The notes beneath the pieces were generated by a model. The model was not told the origin of the DNA and did not search any database. It was given only the letters and a program-made list of their open reading frames with translations. The position numbers and the translations under genes were made by a program. Source: Bacteroidota bacterium (lineage in GTDB: Bacteria; Bacteroidota; Bacteroidia; CAMBQF01). From it: a DNA stretch of 22,743 bases. Numbering within the stretch: position 1 is the stretch's first letter; each line of letters begins with the position of its first letter. Positions 1-6,986 of the stretch are shown piece by piece. Location: the NCBI GenBank assembly GCA_027483285.1, contig JAIXUZ010000313.1, positions 1 to 22,743 of the forward strand, given 5' to 3'.

Positions 1-1935
1 AGCAAACGGCACAGGCGTATCTAACGATGCGCTGCGCATTACAGGAGCATCTAAATGCTCAAAGCAGTTCTCGGCAATACGTGCGGCTATCTCCGCCCCT
101 ATTCCACCGGTTAAGGTGTCTTCGTGCAGAACAATTACCTTACCTGTCTTTTTAACTGAGGTATAGATAGTATCATAATCCAGCGGCAACAAGGTACGCA
201 GGTCTATCAGGTCAGCAGAAATGTGCGGATTTTCTTCCAGTGTTTTTAATGCCCAATGCACACCAAAACCATAGGTAATGATAGTAACATCAGCGCCTTG
301 TTTTAGCACATTTGCTTTGCCAATTTCAACAGTATAATAATCATCATATACTAACTCACCCACACTGCGGTACAGCGCCTTATGCTCAAAAAACATAACA
401 GGGTTGGGGTCGTTAATAGCAGAAGCCAATAAGCCTTTAGCATCGCCTGCAAAAGCAGGGTACACCACCTTTAAACCCGGGGTGTGGAAAAACCATGCCT
501 CGTTACTCTGCGAGTGGAACGGCCCGGCATTAACACCGGCACCTGTAGGCATACGCACTACCACATCGGCATTTTGGCCCCAGCGGTAGTTAATCTTAGC
601 CAGGTTATTTATAATCTGGTTAAAGCCACAGGTAACAAAATCGGCAAACTGCATTTCCATTACCGCTTTATAGCCTTTTATAGAAAGGCCCAAAGAAGCC
701 CCTACAATCGCGCTCTCGCACAAGGGGGTGTTCCTTATGCGGTCTTTGCCAAACTCTTCAACAAAGCCCTCTGTAACCTTAAATACGCCACCGTACTCAG
801 CCACATCCTGCCCCATAACAATAAGGTTAGGGTGTTTTTGCAGCGATTGTTTCAGTCCATCGCTAATGGCATCCACTAAACGCTTCTCGCTTTTAGCTTC
901 GTTAGCAGGAGTTGAAGTAGTACTTGTATATGGCACGTAAACATCAGCCAGTTCTTCGGTAGTATCAGGAGTAATATCCGCTTCAGCAAAACCTTCTTCC
1001 AGGCCTGCTTCAATCTCGGCTTTAATACCCGCGCGGATAGATTCTATCTTCTCCGGGGTAAGCACACCAATCTCCAACAGGTAGTTTTCGTAGTTAGCAA
1101 CAGGGTCTTTCTTGCCCCAAATCTCAAACAACTCCTTTGGCACATATTTGGTACCCGAAGCCTCCTCGTGGCCACGCATGCGGAACGTCATACACTCTAA
1201 CAAAAACGGACGAGGGTTTTCCTTCATCTGTTCTGATATATGCTTAACGGCATTGTAAACCTCCAGTATGTTGTTACCATCAACCTGCATGCCCTCTATG
1301 CCGTATCCAATGCACTTATCTATAAACTGCTTGCAGCGGAACTGCTCATTTGATGGGGTTGAAAGGCCGTAGCCGTTATTCTCAATAATAAATATCACCG
1401 GTAAATCCCATACAGCCGCCACGTTCACACTCTCGTGGAAGTCGCCCTCTGATGTCCCCCCGTCGCCACTAAATACCGCTGTTACCTGCTTATTTTCTAA
1501 TAAAAGGTTAGCTAGGGCAATACCATCGGCAATACCCAACTGCGGACCAAGGTGCGATATCATACCCACAATGCGGTATTCGTTGGCACCAAAGTGAAAA
1601 GAGCGTTCGCGCCCTTTGCTAAAGCCGCCCTTTTTGCCCTGCCATTGCTTAAACAGCTGGCCAAACGGCATTTTGCGGGTGGTAAATATACCCAGGTTGC
1701 GGTGCATCGGCAGGATGTATTCATCCGTATCCATAGCCATGGCTGTACCTACCGATATAGCCTCTTGCCCAATGCCCGAGAACCATTTAGATATGCGGCC
1801 CTGGCGCAACAATACCAGCATTTTTTCTTCAATCATGCGGGGCTTAACCAGTTCGGTGTACAGGTTAACCAGCGTCTGGTCGCTAAGCCCGTCGCGCTTA
1901 TATACTAGTGGGGGAAGTTCTAATTCAATATCCAT
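1..1935 (-). CDS. 2-oxoacid dehydrogenase E1 component, fused alpha and beta subunits (3' end outside window)
   Basis: Thiamine-diphosphate-dependent decarboxylase subunit of a branched-chain 2-oxoacid or pyruvate dehydrogenase complex; it decarboxylates the 2-oxoacid and acylates the lipoyl group of E2 in the cytoplasm. Translation from the ATG at 1935 stays open to the window edge for 645 codons. Residues about 1-330 are the alpha module, with the ThDP/Mg motif GDGG at 157-160 and the closing ENN at 185-187, and the loop RMRGHEEASGT further on. Residues about 350-645 are the beta module (EKRLVDAISDGL, then GQDVAEYGG, then the transketolase C-terminal domain). Two-chain E1 enzymes encode these modules separately; the single-chain form is common in Bacteroidota. 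Only the last few tens of residues should be missing. Sequence alone does not settle pyruvate versus branched-chain substrates. It is divergent from the outer-membrane gene at 2123. Confidence 0.93.
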   Translation of the reverse strand, partial: MDIELELPPLVYKRDGLSDQTLVNLYTELVKPRMIEEKMLVLLRQGRISKWFSGIGQEAISVGTAMAMDTDEYILPMHRNLGIFTTRKMPFGQLFKQWQGKKGGFSKGRERSFHFGANEYRIVGMISHLGPQLGIADGIALANLLLENKQVTAVFSGDGGTSEGDFHESVNVAAVWDLPVIFIIENNGYGLSTPSNEQFRCKQFIDKCIGYGIEGMQVDGNNILEVYNAVKHISEQMKENPRPFLLECMTFRMRGHEEASGTKYVPKELFEIWGKKDPVANYENYLLEIGVLTPEKIESIRAGIKAEIEAGLEEGFAEADITPDTTEELADVYVPYTSTTSTPANEAKSEKRLVDAISDGLKQSLQKHPNLIVMGQDVAEYGGVFKVTEGFVEEFGKDRIRNTPLCESAIVGASLGLSIKGYKAVMEMQFADFVTCGFNQIINNLAKINYRWGQNADVVVRMPTGAGVNAGPFHSQSNEAWFFHTPGLKVVYPAFAGDAKGLLASAINDPNPVMFFEHKALYRSVGELVYDDYYTVEIGKANVLKQGADVTIITYGFGVHWALKTLEENPHISADLIDLRTLLPLDYDTIYTSVKKTGKVIVLHEDTLTGGIGAEIAARIAENCFEHLDAPVMRSASLDTPVPFA

Positions 1936-1939
1936 GCTG

Positions 1940-1947
1940 CAAAATTA
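1940..1947 (-). promoter_or_regulatory. Putative Bacteroidota -7 element for the E1 gene
   Basis: The minus strand reads TAATTTTG, matching TAnnTTTG, and ends four bases before the E1 start codon. Transcription from it would begin at or within a few bases of the ATG, giving a leaderless or nearly leaderless mRNA. No clear TTG or TTTG lies 17-23 bases upstream, so this rests on the -7 match alone. Confidence 0.4.
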
Positions 1948-1954
1948 GTCATTT

Positions 1955-1989
1955 TAGCTGATAGCTTGTAGCTTATAGCGTATAGGAAA
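1955..1989. repeat. Degenerate 7-bp tandem repeat
   Basis: Five consecutive heptamers: TAGCTGA, TAGCTTG, TAGCTTA, TAGCGTA, TAGGAAA. All begin TAG and the first four share TAGC. It lies directly upstream of the E1 promoter-like site in the divergent intergenic region. Function unknown. Confidence 0.7.
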
Positions 1990-2020
1990 AAGGTGGTAGT
2001 GATTGCAAGGAATATAAAAT

Positions 2021-2067
2021 CCCCTCTTGAGAGGGGTGGTCACGCCTTGGCGTGATCGGGGTGTGTT
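2021..2067. repeat. Double-hairpin palindromic intergenic element
   Basis: Two perfect inverted repeats lie side by side. CCCCTC-TTGA-GAGGGG occupies 2021-2036 (6-bp stem, 4-base loop) and TCACGCC-TT-GGCGTGA occupies 2040-2055 (7-bp stem, 2-base loop). They are followed by a GGGGTGTGTTT tail. From memory this resembles dispersed intergenic palindromes of Bacteroidota genomes, but only one copy is visible here, so dispersal is not shown. It could form a transcript-processing or bidirectional termination structure, though no U-tract follows either hairpin. Confidence 0.65.
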
Positions 2068-2069
2068 TC

Positions 2070-2109
2070 ATTCGCTAATTCGCTTATTATCTAATTCGCC
2101 CATTAATTT
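2070..2109. repeat. Degenerate 8-bp tandem repeat
   Basis: Five consecutive octamers: ATTCGCTA, ATTCGCTT, ATTATCTA, ATTCGCCC, ATTAATTT. All begin ATT and three share ATTCGC. The array ends where the putative -7 element of the downstream outer-membrane gene begins, so copy number would alter its upstream promoter region. Confidence 0.65.
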
Positions 2110-2117
2110 TATCTTAG
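2110..2117 (+). promoter_or_regulatory. Weak -7 element for the outer-membrane gene pair
   Basis: TATCTTAG matches TAnnTTTG at all but one position and ends five bases before the ATG at 2123, so the mRNA would be nearly leaderless. No TTG or TTTG is found at the expected upstream distance; the octamer repeat occupies that stretch. Confidence 0.35.
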
Positions 2118-2122
2118 CAGCT

Positions 2123-2938
2123 ATGAAAATACCTTTACTACTCCTCACCATATTTATATCAACGGCATTGTCTGCTCAAACAGATTCTATAGCCTTTATG
2201 CGCAAAGACAGCATACGGCAGGCCAAAGTTACAGCCCGCCAAAAACATATTGACATAGGCGGTGGGATTCAGGTAAATGGTTTCAACCGGTTAGGCACTT
2301 CTACAGGCTTGCTATTCAGTTTAAAGGCTAATTCGCAAACAGGACGTATAGCAGGTTTATTTAATCTGTCTTATAATCTTAACAATAACTTTAAAGCTAT
2401 CAGCCCTGCGTATAATTATGATAACCAGGGCTATCCAAAATCAAAATTTGAGTCTAACGTACGCTACAACTTTTTAAAGCTTAGTGCAGCAATGCAAATA
2501 CCGTTCTTTAACCGTACCAATAAAAAAGGCTTTAGCTTAGCCGCTATTGTGGGGTTAAGCTATTATAACGGATTAGGATCCGGCGAGTATGTATCGTTTT
2601 TAGATAGAGACAATCCTCCGGTAGTCGATACCGTTGTATTTAATTATACTTATATCCGCCCTTCGCAAAACTTTGATTTTGAGAACCATAACCTAAATAT
2701 GTTTAGTATTGATTTAGGGTTATCATTAAACTATACATTCAAGCAATATCAACTTTTTGCCGACTTCTCTACTATTTTTTATGGCACTCTTGGCGGTACA
2801 TTCACCAGAAGCAGCGATGTACCATATGTGCAATACTTTGGCGGATTGCCAGGCTCCAAATTCTCTTTCAACATCAATGCCGGCCTACGCTACTGCCTAT
2901 ACAATCCATGGCAAACCAAACCACCAAAGAAGGGATAA
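2123..2938 (+). CDS. Exported outer-membrane beta-barrel-like protein, paralog A
   Basis: Function not recognised. The 271-residue product starts with a typical signal peptide (MKIPLLLLTIFISTALSAQ, cleavage expected near residue 18-19). I chose the ATG at 2123 because the in-frame upstream start at 2027 would place 32 residues encoded by palindromic repeat DNA ahead of the signal peptide. The mature part alternates polar and hydrophobic residues, with aromatic and glycine-rich strands, as expected of a small outer-membrane barrel. It ends in a strand-like NINAGLRYCLY followed by a basic, proline-rich tail. It is paralogous to the next gene: both have GGG(I/V)Q(V/L)N, NLSYNLNN, FNRTNKKGFS and NGLGSGEY in the same order. 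Probably co-transcribed with it. Confidence 0.82.
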   Translation: MKIPLLLLTIFISTALSAQTDSIAFMRKDSIRQAKVTARQKHIDIGGGIQVNGFNRLGTSTGLLFSLKANSQTGRIAGLFNLSYNLNNNFKAISPAYNYDNQGYPKSKFESNVRYNFLKLSAAMQIPFFNRTNKKGFSLAAIVGLSYYNGLGSGEYVSFLDRDNPPVVDTVVFNYTYIRPSQNFDFENHNLNMFSIDLGLSLNYTFKQYQLFADFSTIFYGTLGGTFTRSSDVPYVQYFGGLPGSKFSFNINAGLRYCLYNPWQTKPPKKG

Positions 2939-2961
2939 TGATACTTTATTACAAACTATGA
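2938..2961 (+). other. Seven-codon mini-ORF bridging the two paralogs
   Basis: The stop of paralog A overlaps an ATG (TAATG), which opens a seven-codon reading frame (MILYYKL). That frame ends in a TGA overlapping the ATG of paralog B (ATGA). It could relay ribosomes between the two genes. Chance is a strong alternative, and no product is expected. Confidence 0.25.
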
Positions 2962-3797
2962 AAAGACTTTTAGTAATACTCTTTTTAATTCCTACATTTT
3001 TAAATGCACAGGAAGACACTACAGGTTTGGCAACTGAAGCTACTGATACAACAACGATAAGAAAAAACGGTTGGAAAAGCGATGCTACCCTAAATACACG
3101 TTTTGATATAGGTGGAGGGGTTCAATTAAATTCATTTGGCTATATGGGTACTTCCGCAGGACCTTTACTATCCATTCGTGCAAACTCAAAATATGGGCAA
3201 ATTGCAGGCTATTTAAATTTGTCGTATAATTTAAACAATCGTTACGATTATTACCATCCTGAATATGGAAATCTTGCAATAGCTACAAATGAATACTTCA
3301 TATCTCAAATACGCTACAATTTTCTTAAAATAAGCCTTGGCATACAGGTTCCTCTATTTAACAGGACTAATAAAAAAGGTTTTTCAATATCCTGGTTGTT
3401 TGGTGCAAGCTATTGCAATGGGTTAGGTTCTGGCGAGTATAAATCAGGCTTTGATAAGCCCGGAGCACCACCTACAGATATGCTTATCTATTATGGCTTT
3501 TATCCCCCTTACCATTCCTATAAATTCAATAGCAATACCAATAATATGCAATACTTAAATGTTGATTTCGGTGTAAATTTTTCACACACGTTTAAAGAAT
3601 CAAAATTTCAAGTCTATACCGACGCTATTATAATATTGACCGGGTATGGGGCGGCTGGAAATACATTTCATAAAAATACTGATAACCCGGCACGAGCCCA
3701 AAACATAAATCCATACAGCTTTTGTATCAACGCCGGCCTCCGTTACTGCCTATACAATCCATGGCAAACCAAACCACCAAAGCGTACTAATAATTAA
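2958..3797 (+). CDS. Exported outer-membrane beta-barrel-like protein, paralog B
   Basis: Function not recognised. The 279-residue product has the signal peptide MKRLLVILFLIPTFLNAQ, with cleavage near residue 18. The ATG at 2958 is chosen because longer in-frame readings run back into paralog A in another frame. After a Thr/Glu/Asp-rich stretch (about residues 19-40) it follows the architecture of paralog A: GGGVQLNSF, NLSYNLNN, IRYNFLK, FNRTNKKGFS, NGLGSGEY and the ending NAGLRYCLYNPW plus a proline-rich basic tail. It begins 19 bases after paralog A and is visibly more AT-rich. The last 39 shared bases are identical to paralog A although silent sites differ elsewhere. A hairpin terminator follows. 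Confidence 0.82.
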   Translation: MKRLLVILFLIPTFLNAQEDTTGLATEATDTTTIRKNGWKSDATLNTRFDIGGGVQLNSFGYMGTSAGPLLSIRANSKYGQIAGYLNLSYNLNNRYDYYHPEYGNLAIATNEYFISQIRYNFLKISLGIQVPLFNRTNKKGFSISWLFGASYCNGLGSGEYKSGFDKPGAPPTDMLIYYGFYPPYHSYKFNSNTNNMQYLNVDFGVNFSHTFKESKFQVYTDAIIILTGYGAAGNTFHKNTDNPARAQNINPYSFCINAGLRYCLYNPWQTKPPKRTNN

Positions 3798-3818
3798 TCA
3801 TTCATAATTACCAATTAA

Positions 3819-3850
3819 AAAGCCCCGCTACTGCTTAGTAACGGGGCTTT
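3819..3850. terminator. Bidirectional rho-independent terminator
   Basis: Perfect 9-bp stem AAAGCCCCG/CGGGGCTTT, extended after one mismatch by TACT/AGTA around a GCTT tetraloop. Plus-strand transcripts end in CTTTAAGTATAT; minus-strand transcripts end in CTTTTTAATT. It lies between the convergent ends of paralog B (3797) and rplQ (3871) and so should stop both the outer-membrane pair and the ribosomal operon. Confidence 0.9.
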
Positions 3851-3870
3851 AAGTATATACTAAAGTATAA

Positions 3871-4404
3871 TTATTCTGCTTGTGGCTCAGCGGCTGCATC
3901 AGCTGCCAAAGCTTCTGGCTCAGCCTGTGGTGCTTCTGCTTTAGGCTCTGCCGCAGGGGCAGCAGCTTTCTTAGCAGCACCAGTGCTACGGCCACGGCGG
4001 GTAGTTTTAGCTTTACCTTCGCCTTTAGCTGTTTTAAGCAACAACTCGTTGTAGTCAACAAGCTCTATCATAGCCATCTCAGCGTTGTCGCCCAAACGGT
4101 TACCAAGCTTGATGATACGGGTGTATCCACCCGGACGGTCAGCTACTTTGCCCGATACTTCGCGGAACAAAATGGTTACAGCCTCTTTATCTTTTAAGTA
4201 TGAAAACACGGTACGACGAGAGTGCGTAGTGTCATCTTTAGACTTTGTAATTAGCGGCTCAACATATTTACGCAACGCTTTAGCTTTAGCCAAAGTGGTG
4301 TTTATACGCTTATGCAATATAAGCGAGCTTGCCATATTAGCCAACATTGCTGCGCGGTGCGGTGCTGTGCGGCCTAAGTGATTAACAGTTTTTCCGTGTC
4401 TCAT
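3871..4404 (-). CDS. rplQ: 50S ribosomal protein L17 (bL17) with charged C-terminal tail
   Basis: bL17 of the large subunit; it sits near the outer rim of the peptide exit tunnel. Residues 1-120 match the whole family (MRHGKTVNHLGRT start, RRTVFSYL, GGYTRIIKL, MAMIEL). The protein is 177 residues against roughly 120-130 for most bacterial L17s. The surplus is a basic linker (about 124-147, KTTRRGRS) followed by an acidic Ala/Glu/Pro tail (148-177, AAEPKAEAPQAEPEA). It is the last gene of the cluster, as usual after rpoA, and has its own promoter-like site just upstream. The terminator at 3819-3850 follows. Confidence 0.97.
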   Translation of the reverse strand: MRHGKTVNHLGRTAPHRAAMLANMASSLILHKRINTTLAKAKALRKYVEPLITKSKDDTTHSRRTVFSYLKDKEAVTILFREVSGKVADRPGGYTRIIKLGNRLGDNAEMAMIELVDYNELLLKTAKGEGKAKTTRRGRSTGAAKKAAAPAAEPKAEAPQAEPEALAADAAAEPQAE

Positions 4405-4445
4405 TATTTCTCAAAAATTCTAATCTATTCAAAAATTTCGGGCTG

Positions 4446-4453
4446 CAAAGATA
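4446..4453 (-). promoter_or_regulatory. Internal promoter (-7 element) ahead of rplQ
   Basis: The minus strand reads TATCTTTG, a full match to TAnnTTTG, in the 50-bp rpoA-rplQ gap and two bases after the rpoA stop codon. The context TATCTTTGCAGCCCG closely resembles that of the main operon promoter (TACCTTTGCAGCCC). The nearest upstream TTG is only 12 bases away, so the -33 element is poor or absent. It would give rplQ an independent transcript with a leader of about 35 bases. Confidence 0.5.
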
Positions 4454-4454
4454 G

Positions 4455-5447
4455 TTAATCTTTGTCAAGTTTGTACTTAGAAACATTCATTCCAAATTGT
4501 AAACCTTTGGCGGCTACCAATTCGTCAAGTTCTTGCAACGATTTTTTACCAAAGTTACGGAACTTCAATAAGTCGTTACGGTTGTATGATACCAAATCAC
4601 CAAGGGTTTCAACGTCAGCTGCTTTTAAGCAGTTAAGCGCACGTACCGATAGGTCAAGGTCAACCAGTTTAGTTTTAAGCAACTGGCGCATGTGCAACAT
4701 GTTCTCATCAAACTCTTCAGTAGATGCTTTCTCTTCTGTATCCAACGTAATTTTGTCGTCAGAAAATAAGTAGAAGTGTTGGATAAGGATTTTAGCCGCC
4801 TCTTTTAAAGCTTCTTTCGGGTGTATAGATCCGTCAGTAACAATATCAATAAGTAGTTTCTCGTAGTCGGTCTTCTGCTCAACGCGGTAGTTCTCTACAA
4901 GGTACTTAACGTTTTTAATAGGGGTGTAAATAGAGTCGATAGCTATTAAACCGTTAACAGGGTTAGCTGTTTTGTTCTCATCAGCCGGAACGTAGCCACG
5001 GCCTTTGTCAATAGTCAATTCTATTTTAAGCTTTACTTTAGGCTCAAGGTTACAAATAACCAAATCAGGGTTCAACACCTGGAAAGCCGATGTGCCTTTA
5101 CCTAAATCACCCGCTGTAAGCTGGCTTTTGCCGGTAAATTCAATAGTAGCCTTTTCATGGTCTATACCTTCAATTTGTTTTTTGAAGCGTACCTGCTTAA
5201 GGTTAAGTATAATCTCGGTAACGTCTTCAACCACACCTTTAATGGTAGAAAACTCGTGCTCAACACCTTCAATACGGATGCTTGTTACAGCATAGCCTTC
5301 TAATGAAGATAATAGGATACGGCGCAATGAGTTACCAATGGTAATACCGTAACCCGGCTCAAGCGGACGGAACTCGAAGCTGCCTTCGGTTTCCGTAGAC
5401 TGTATCATTATAACCTTATCGGGGCGTTGAAATGCTAAAATGGCCAT
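4455..5447 (-). CDS. rpoA: DNA-directed RNA polymerase alpha subunit
   Basis: Dimerises to seed RNA polymerase assembly; its C-terminal domain binds UP elements and activators. Residues about 1-230 are the N-terminal dimerisation domain (YGITIGNSLRRILLSSLEG at 33-51). An acidic linker follows (about 235-255), then the C-terminal domain (about 258-320) with VRALNCLK, in which R269 corresponds to the DNA-contacting Arg265 of E. coli, and NFGKKSLQEL. Length is 330 residues, usual for the family. It lies in the standard alpha-operon position between rpsD and rplQ, with a 65-bp AT-rich gap before it that contains no obvious promoter. Confidence 0.98.
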   Translation of the reverse strand: MAILAFQRPDKVIMIQSTETEGSFEFRPLEPGYGITIGNSLRRILLSSLEGYAVTSIRIEGVEHEFSTIKGVVEDVTEIILNLKQVRFKKQIEGIDHEKATIEFTGKSQLTAGDLGKGTSAFQVLNPDLVICNLEPKVKLKIELTIDKGRGYVPADENKTANPVNGLIAIDSIYTPIKNVKYLVENYRVEQKTDYEKLLIDIVTDGSIHPKEALKEAAKILIQHFYLFSDDKITLDTEEKASTEEFDENMLHMRQLLKTKLVDLDLSVRALNCLKAADVETLGDLVSYNRNDLLKFRNFGKKSLQELDELVAAKGLQFGMNVSKYKLDKD

Positions 5448-5512
5448 GATTTGTATTTGTTCTTTTAAAAAAAGGTTTGGTAATAATAGATTGTGGAATA
5501 AACTACCCGTTA

Positions 5513-6118
5513 CTATTTCGAGTACAATTCGACAATCAGTTGTTCCTTAAAGTTCTCAGGAATCTCGTCGCGGTTAGGGCGGGCAATAAAGGTGCCTTCC
5601 ATAGTTTGCGAATTCCAATCCAACCAAGGGTATTTGTTAGTGCGTACCGATAATGCTACTGCAATAACTTCCATAGATTTTGATTTCTCACGTACACCAA
5701 CTTTATCGCCCGGGCGAACAGTAAATGATGCAATGTTTACAACCTTGCCGTTTACAGTAATGTGGCGGTGGCCAACAAGTTGGCGGGCAGCATCACGTGT
5801 AGGGGCAATACCCATGCGGTAAACAACGTTGTCTAAGCGGCTTTCAATAAGCTGTAATAATACCTCACCGGTTACGCCTTTTGCGTGTGCAGCATGGGTA
5901 TACATTTTAGCAAACTGACGCTCTAATATGCCATAGGTGTATTTTACCTTTTGCTTCTCTTGTAACTGTACAGCGTACTCAGACTGCTTGTTACGGCGTT
6001 TGTTTGGGCCGTGCATGCCTGGGCCGTAAGCCTTTTTAGCTAAAACTTTATCGGGGCCAAAAATTGCCTCTTTAAATTTACGGGCTATTCTTGATTTGGG
6101 ACCTCTGTATCGTGCCAT
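5513..6118 (-). CDS. rpsD: 30S ribosomal protein S4 (uS4)
   Basis: Primary 16S rRNA binder that nucleates assembly of the 30S body. The 201-residue product has the S4 RNA-binding domain around residues 93-155 (ESRLDNVVYRMG, ARQLVGHRHITVNGK) and the usual C-terminal LIVELYSK. The N-terminus MARYRGPKSRIARKF lacks the zinc-binding cysteines seen in some S4 proteins, so this is the cysteine-free form. In many bacteria S4 represses its own operon; no S4 target structure is evident here. Confidence 0.97.
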   Translation of the reverse strand: MARYRGPKSRIARKFKEAIFGPDKVLAKKAYGPGMHGPNKRRNKQSEYAVQLQEKQKVKYTYGILERQFAKMYTHAAHAKGVTGEVLLQLIESRLDNVVYRMGIAPTRDAARQLVGHRHITVNGKVVNIASFTVRPGDKVGVREKSKSMEVIAVALSVRTNKYPWLDWNSQTMEGTFIARPNRDEIPENFKEQLIVELYSK

Positions 6119-6160
6119 TTCTTTTTTATGCTATTTTGTTAAAAATTAAACCGTTGAGTA

Positions 6161-6556
6161 TTATACGCGACGGCGTTTTGGTGGGCGGCAACCGTTGTGT
6201 GGTATTGGTGTGCAATCCATAATTTCGGTAACCTCAATTCCCGCGTTAGCTAAGGTACGTATAGCCGACTCACGTCCGCCACCCGGGCCTTTTACAAACA
6301 CTTTTACGCGGCGCAAGCCTGCATCAAATGCAACTTTTGCGCAATCGGTAGCGGCCATTTGAGCTGCGTAAGGGGTGTTCTTTTTAGAACCGCGGAAACC
6401 CATCTTACCTGCTGATGACCAAGAAATAACCTGGCCGGCAGTGTTGGTAAGAGATATGATGATGTTGTTAAACGTAGCGTTGATATGCGCCTGTCCAACA
6501 GCGTCAACCTTAACGACTCTCTTTTTAACGGTTTTAGCAGAAGAAGACTTTGCCAT
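6161..6556 (-). CDS. rpsK: 30S ribosomal protein S11 (uS11)
   Basis: Platform protein of the 30S subunit near the E site and the mRNA exit. The 131-residue product has the conserved core AHINATFNNIIISLTN, GFRGSKKNTPYAAQ, FVKGPGGGRESAIR and the C-terminal CTPIPHNGCRPPKRRRV. The N-terminus (about 1-20) is a short Lys/Ser-rich extension. It lies between rpsM (30-bp gap) and rpsD, as in alpha operons generally. Confidence 0.98.
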   Translation of the reverse strand: MAKSSSAKTVKKRVVKVDAVGQAHINATFNNIIISLTNTAGQVISWSSAGKMGFRGSKKNTPYAAQMAATDCAKVAFDAGLRRVKVFVKGPGGGRESAIRTLANAGIEVTEIMDCTPIPHNGCRPPKRRRV

Positions 6557-6586
6557 TTTACTTCGTTATTGTTTTTAATTACTAGC

Positions 6587-6964
6587 TTATTTTGTAACTT
6601 TTTTCTTGTTGGCAACGGTTTTACGTTTGCCTTTACGCGTACGGGCGTTGTTCTTGGTGGTTTGGCCACGTACAGGTAAACCTGAACGGTGACGGATGCC
6701 ACGGTAAGAACCAATGTCCATTAAACGCTTAATGTTTAGCTGCGTTTCAGAACGTAATGCACCTTCTACTTTAAACTCGTCGTTTATTAACTGACGGATT
6801 TTGCCTAGTTGGTCATCATTCCATTCGCTAACTTTAGTATTGCGGTCAACACCCGCTTTATCTAAAATTTTTTGAGCCGAGCTGCGGCCAATGCCGAAAA
6901 TGTAGGTTAAACCTATTTCGCCACGTTTGTTTTTAGGTAAATCAATACCAGATATCCTTGCCAT
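6587..6964 (-). CDS. rpsM: 30S ribosomal protein S13 (uS13)
   Basis: Head protein of the 30S subunit; it contacts the P-site tRNA and forms bridges to 23S rRNA and L5. The 125-residue product opens with MARISGIDLPKNKRGEIGLT, carries the helix-hairpin-helix YIFGIGRSSAQKIL, and ends in the tRNA-contacting basic tail RGIRHRSGLPVRGQ...NARTRKGKRKT. Length and order are normal. It follows rpmJ at a 22-bp distance. Confidence 0.98.
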   Translation of the reverse strand: MARISGIDLPKNKRGEIGLTYIFGIGRSSAQKILDKAGVDRNTKVSEWNDDQLGKIRQLINDEFKVEGALRSETQLNIKRLMDIGSYRGIRHRSGLPVRGQTTKNNARTRKGKRKTVANKKKVTK

Positions 6965-6986
6965 AGTTATATTATGCAGTTATGTA

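Noticed and set aside
484..1908. Several plus-strand open frames antisense to the E1 gene
   Set aside because: The minus-strand frame gives a complete, motif-bearing dehydrogenase across the whole stretch; the antisense frames show no domain.
2027..2122. Upstream in-frame extension of the first outer-membrane gene
   Set aside because: It would translate the palindromic and octamer repeat DNA and bury the signal peptide 32 residues inside the protein.
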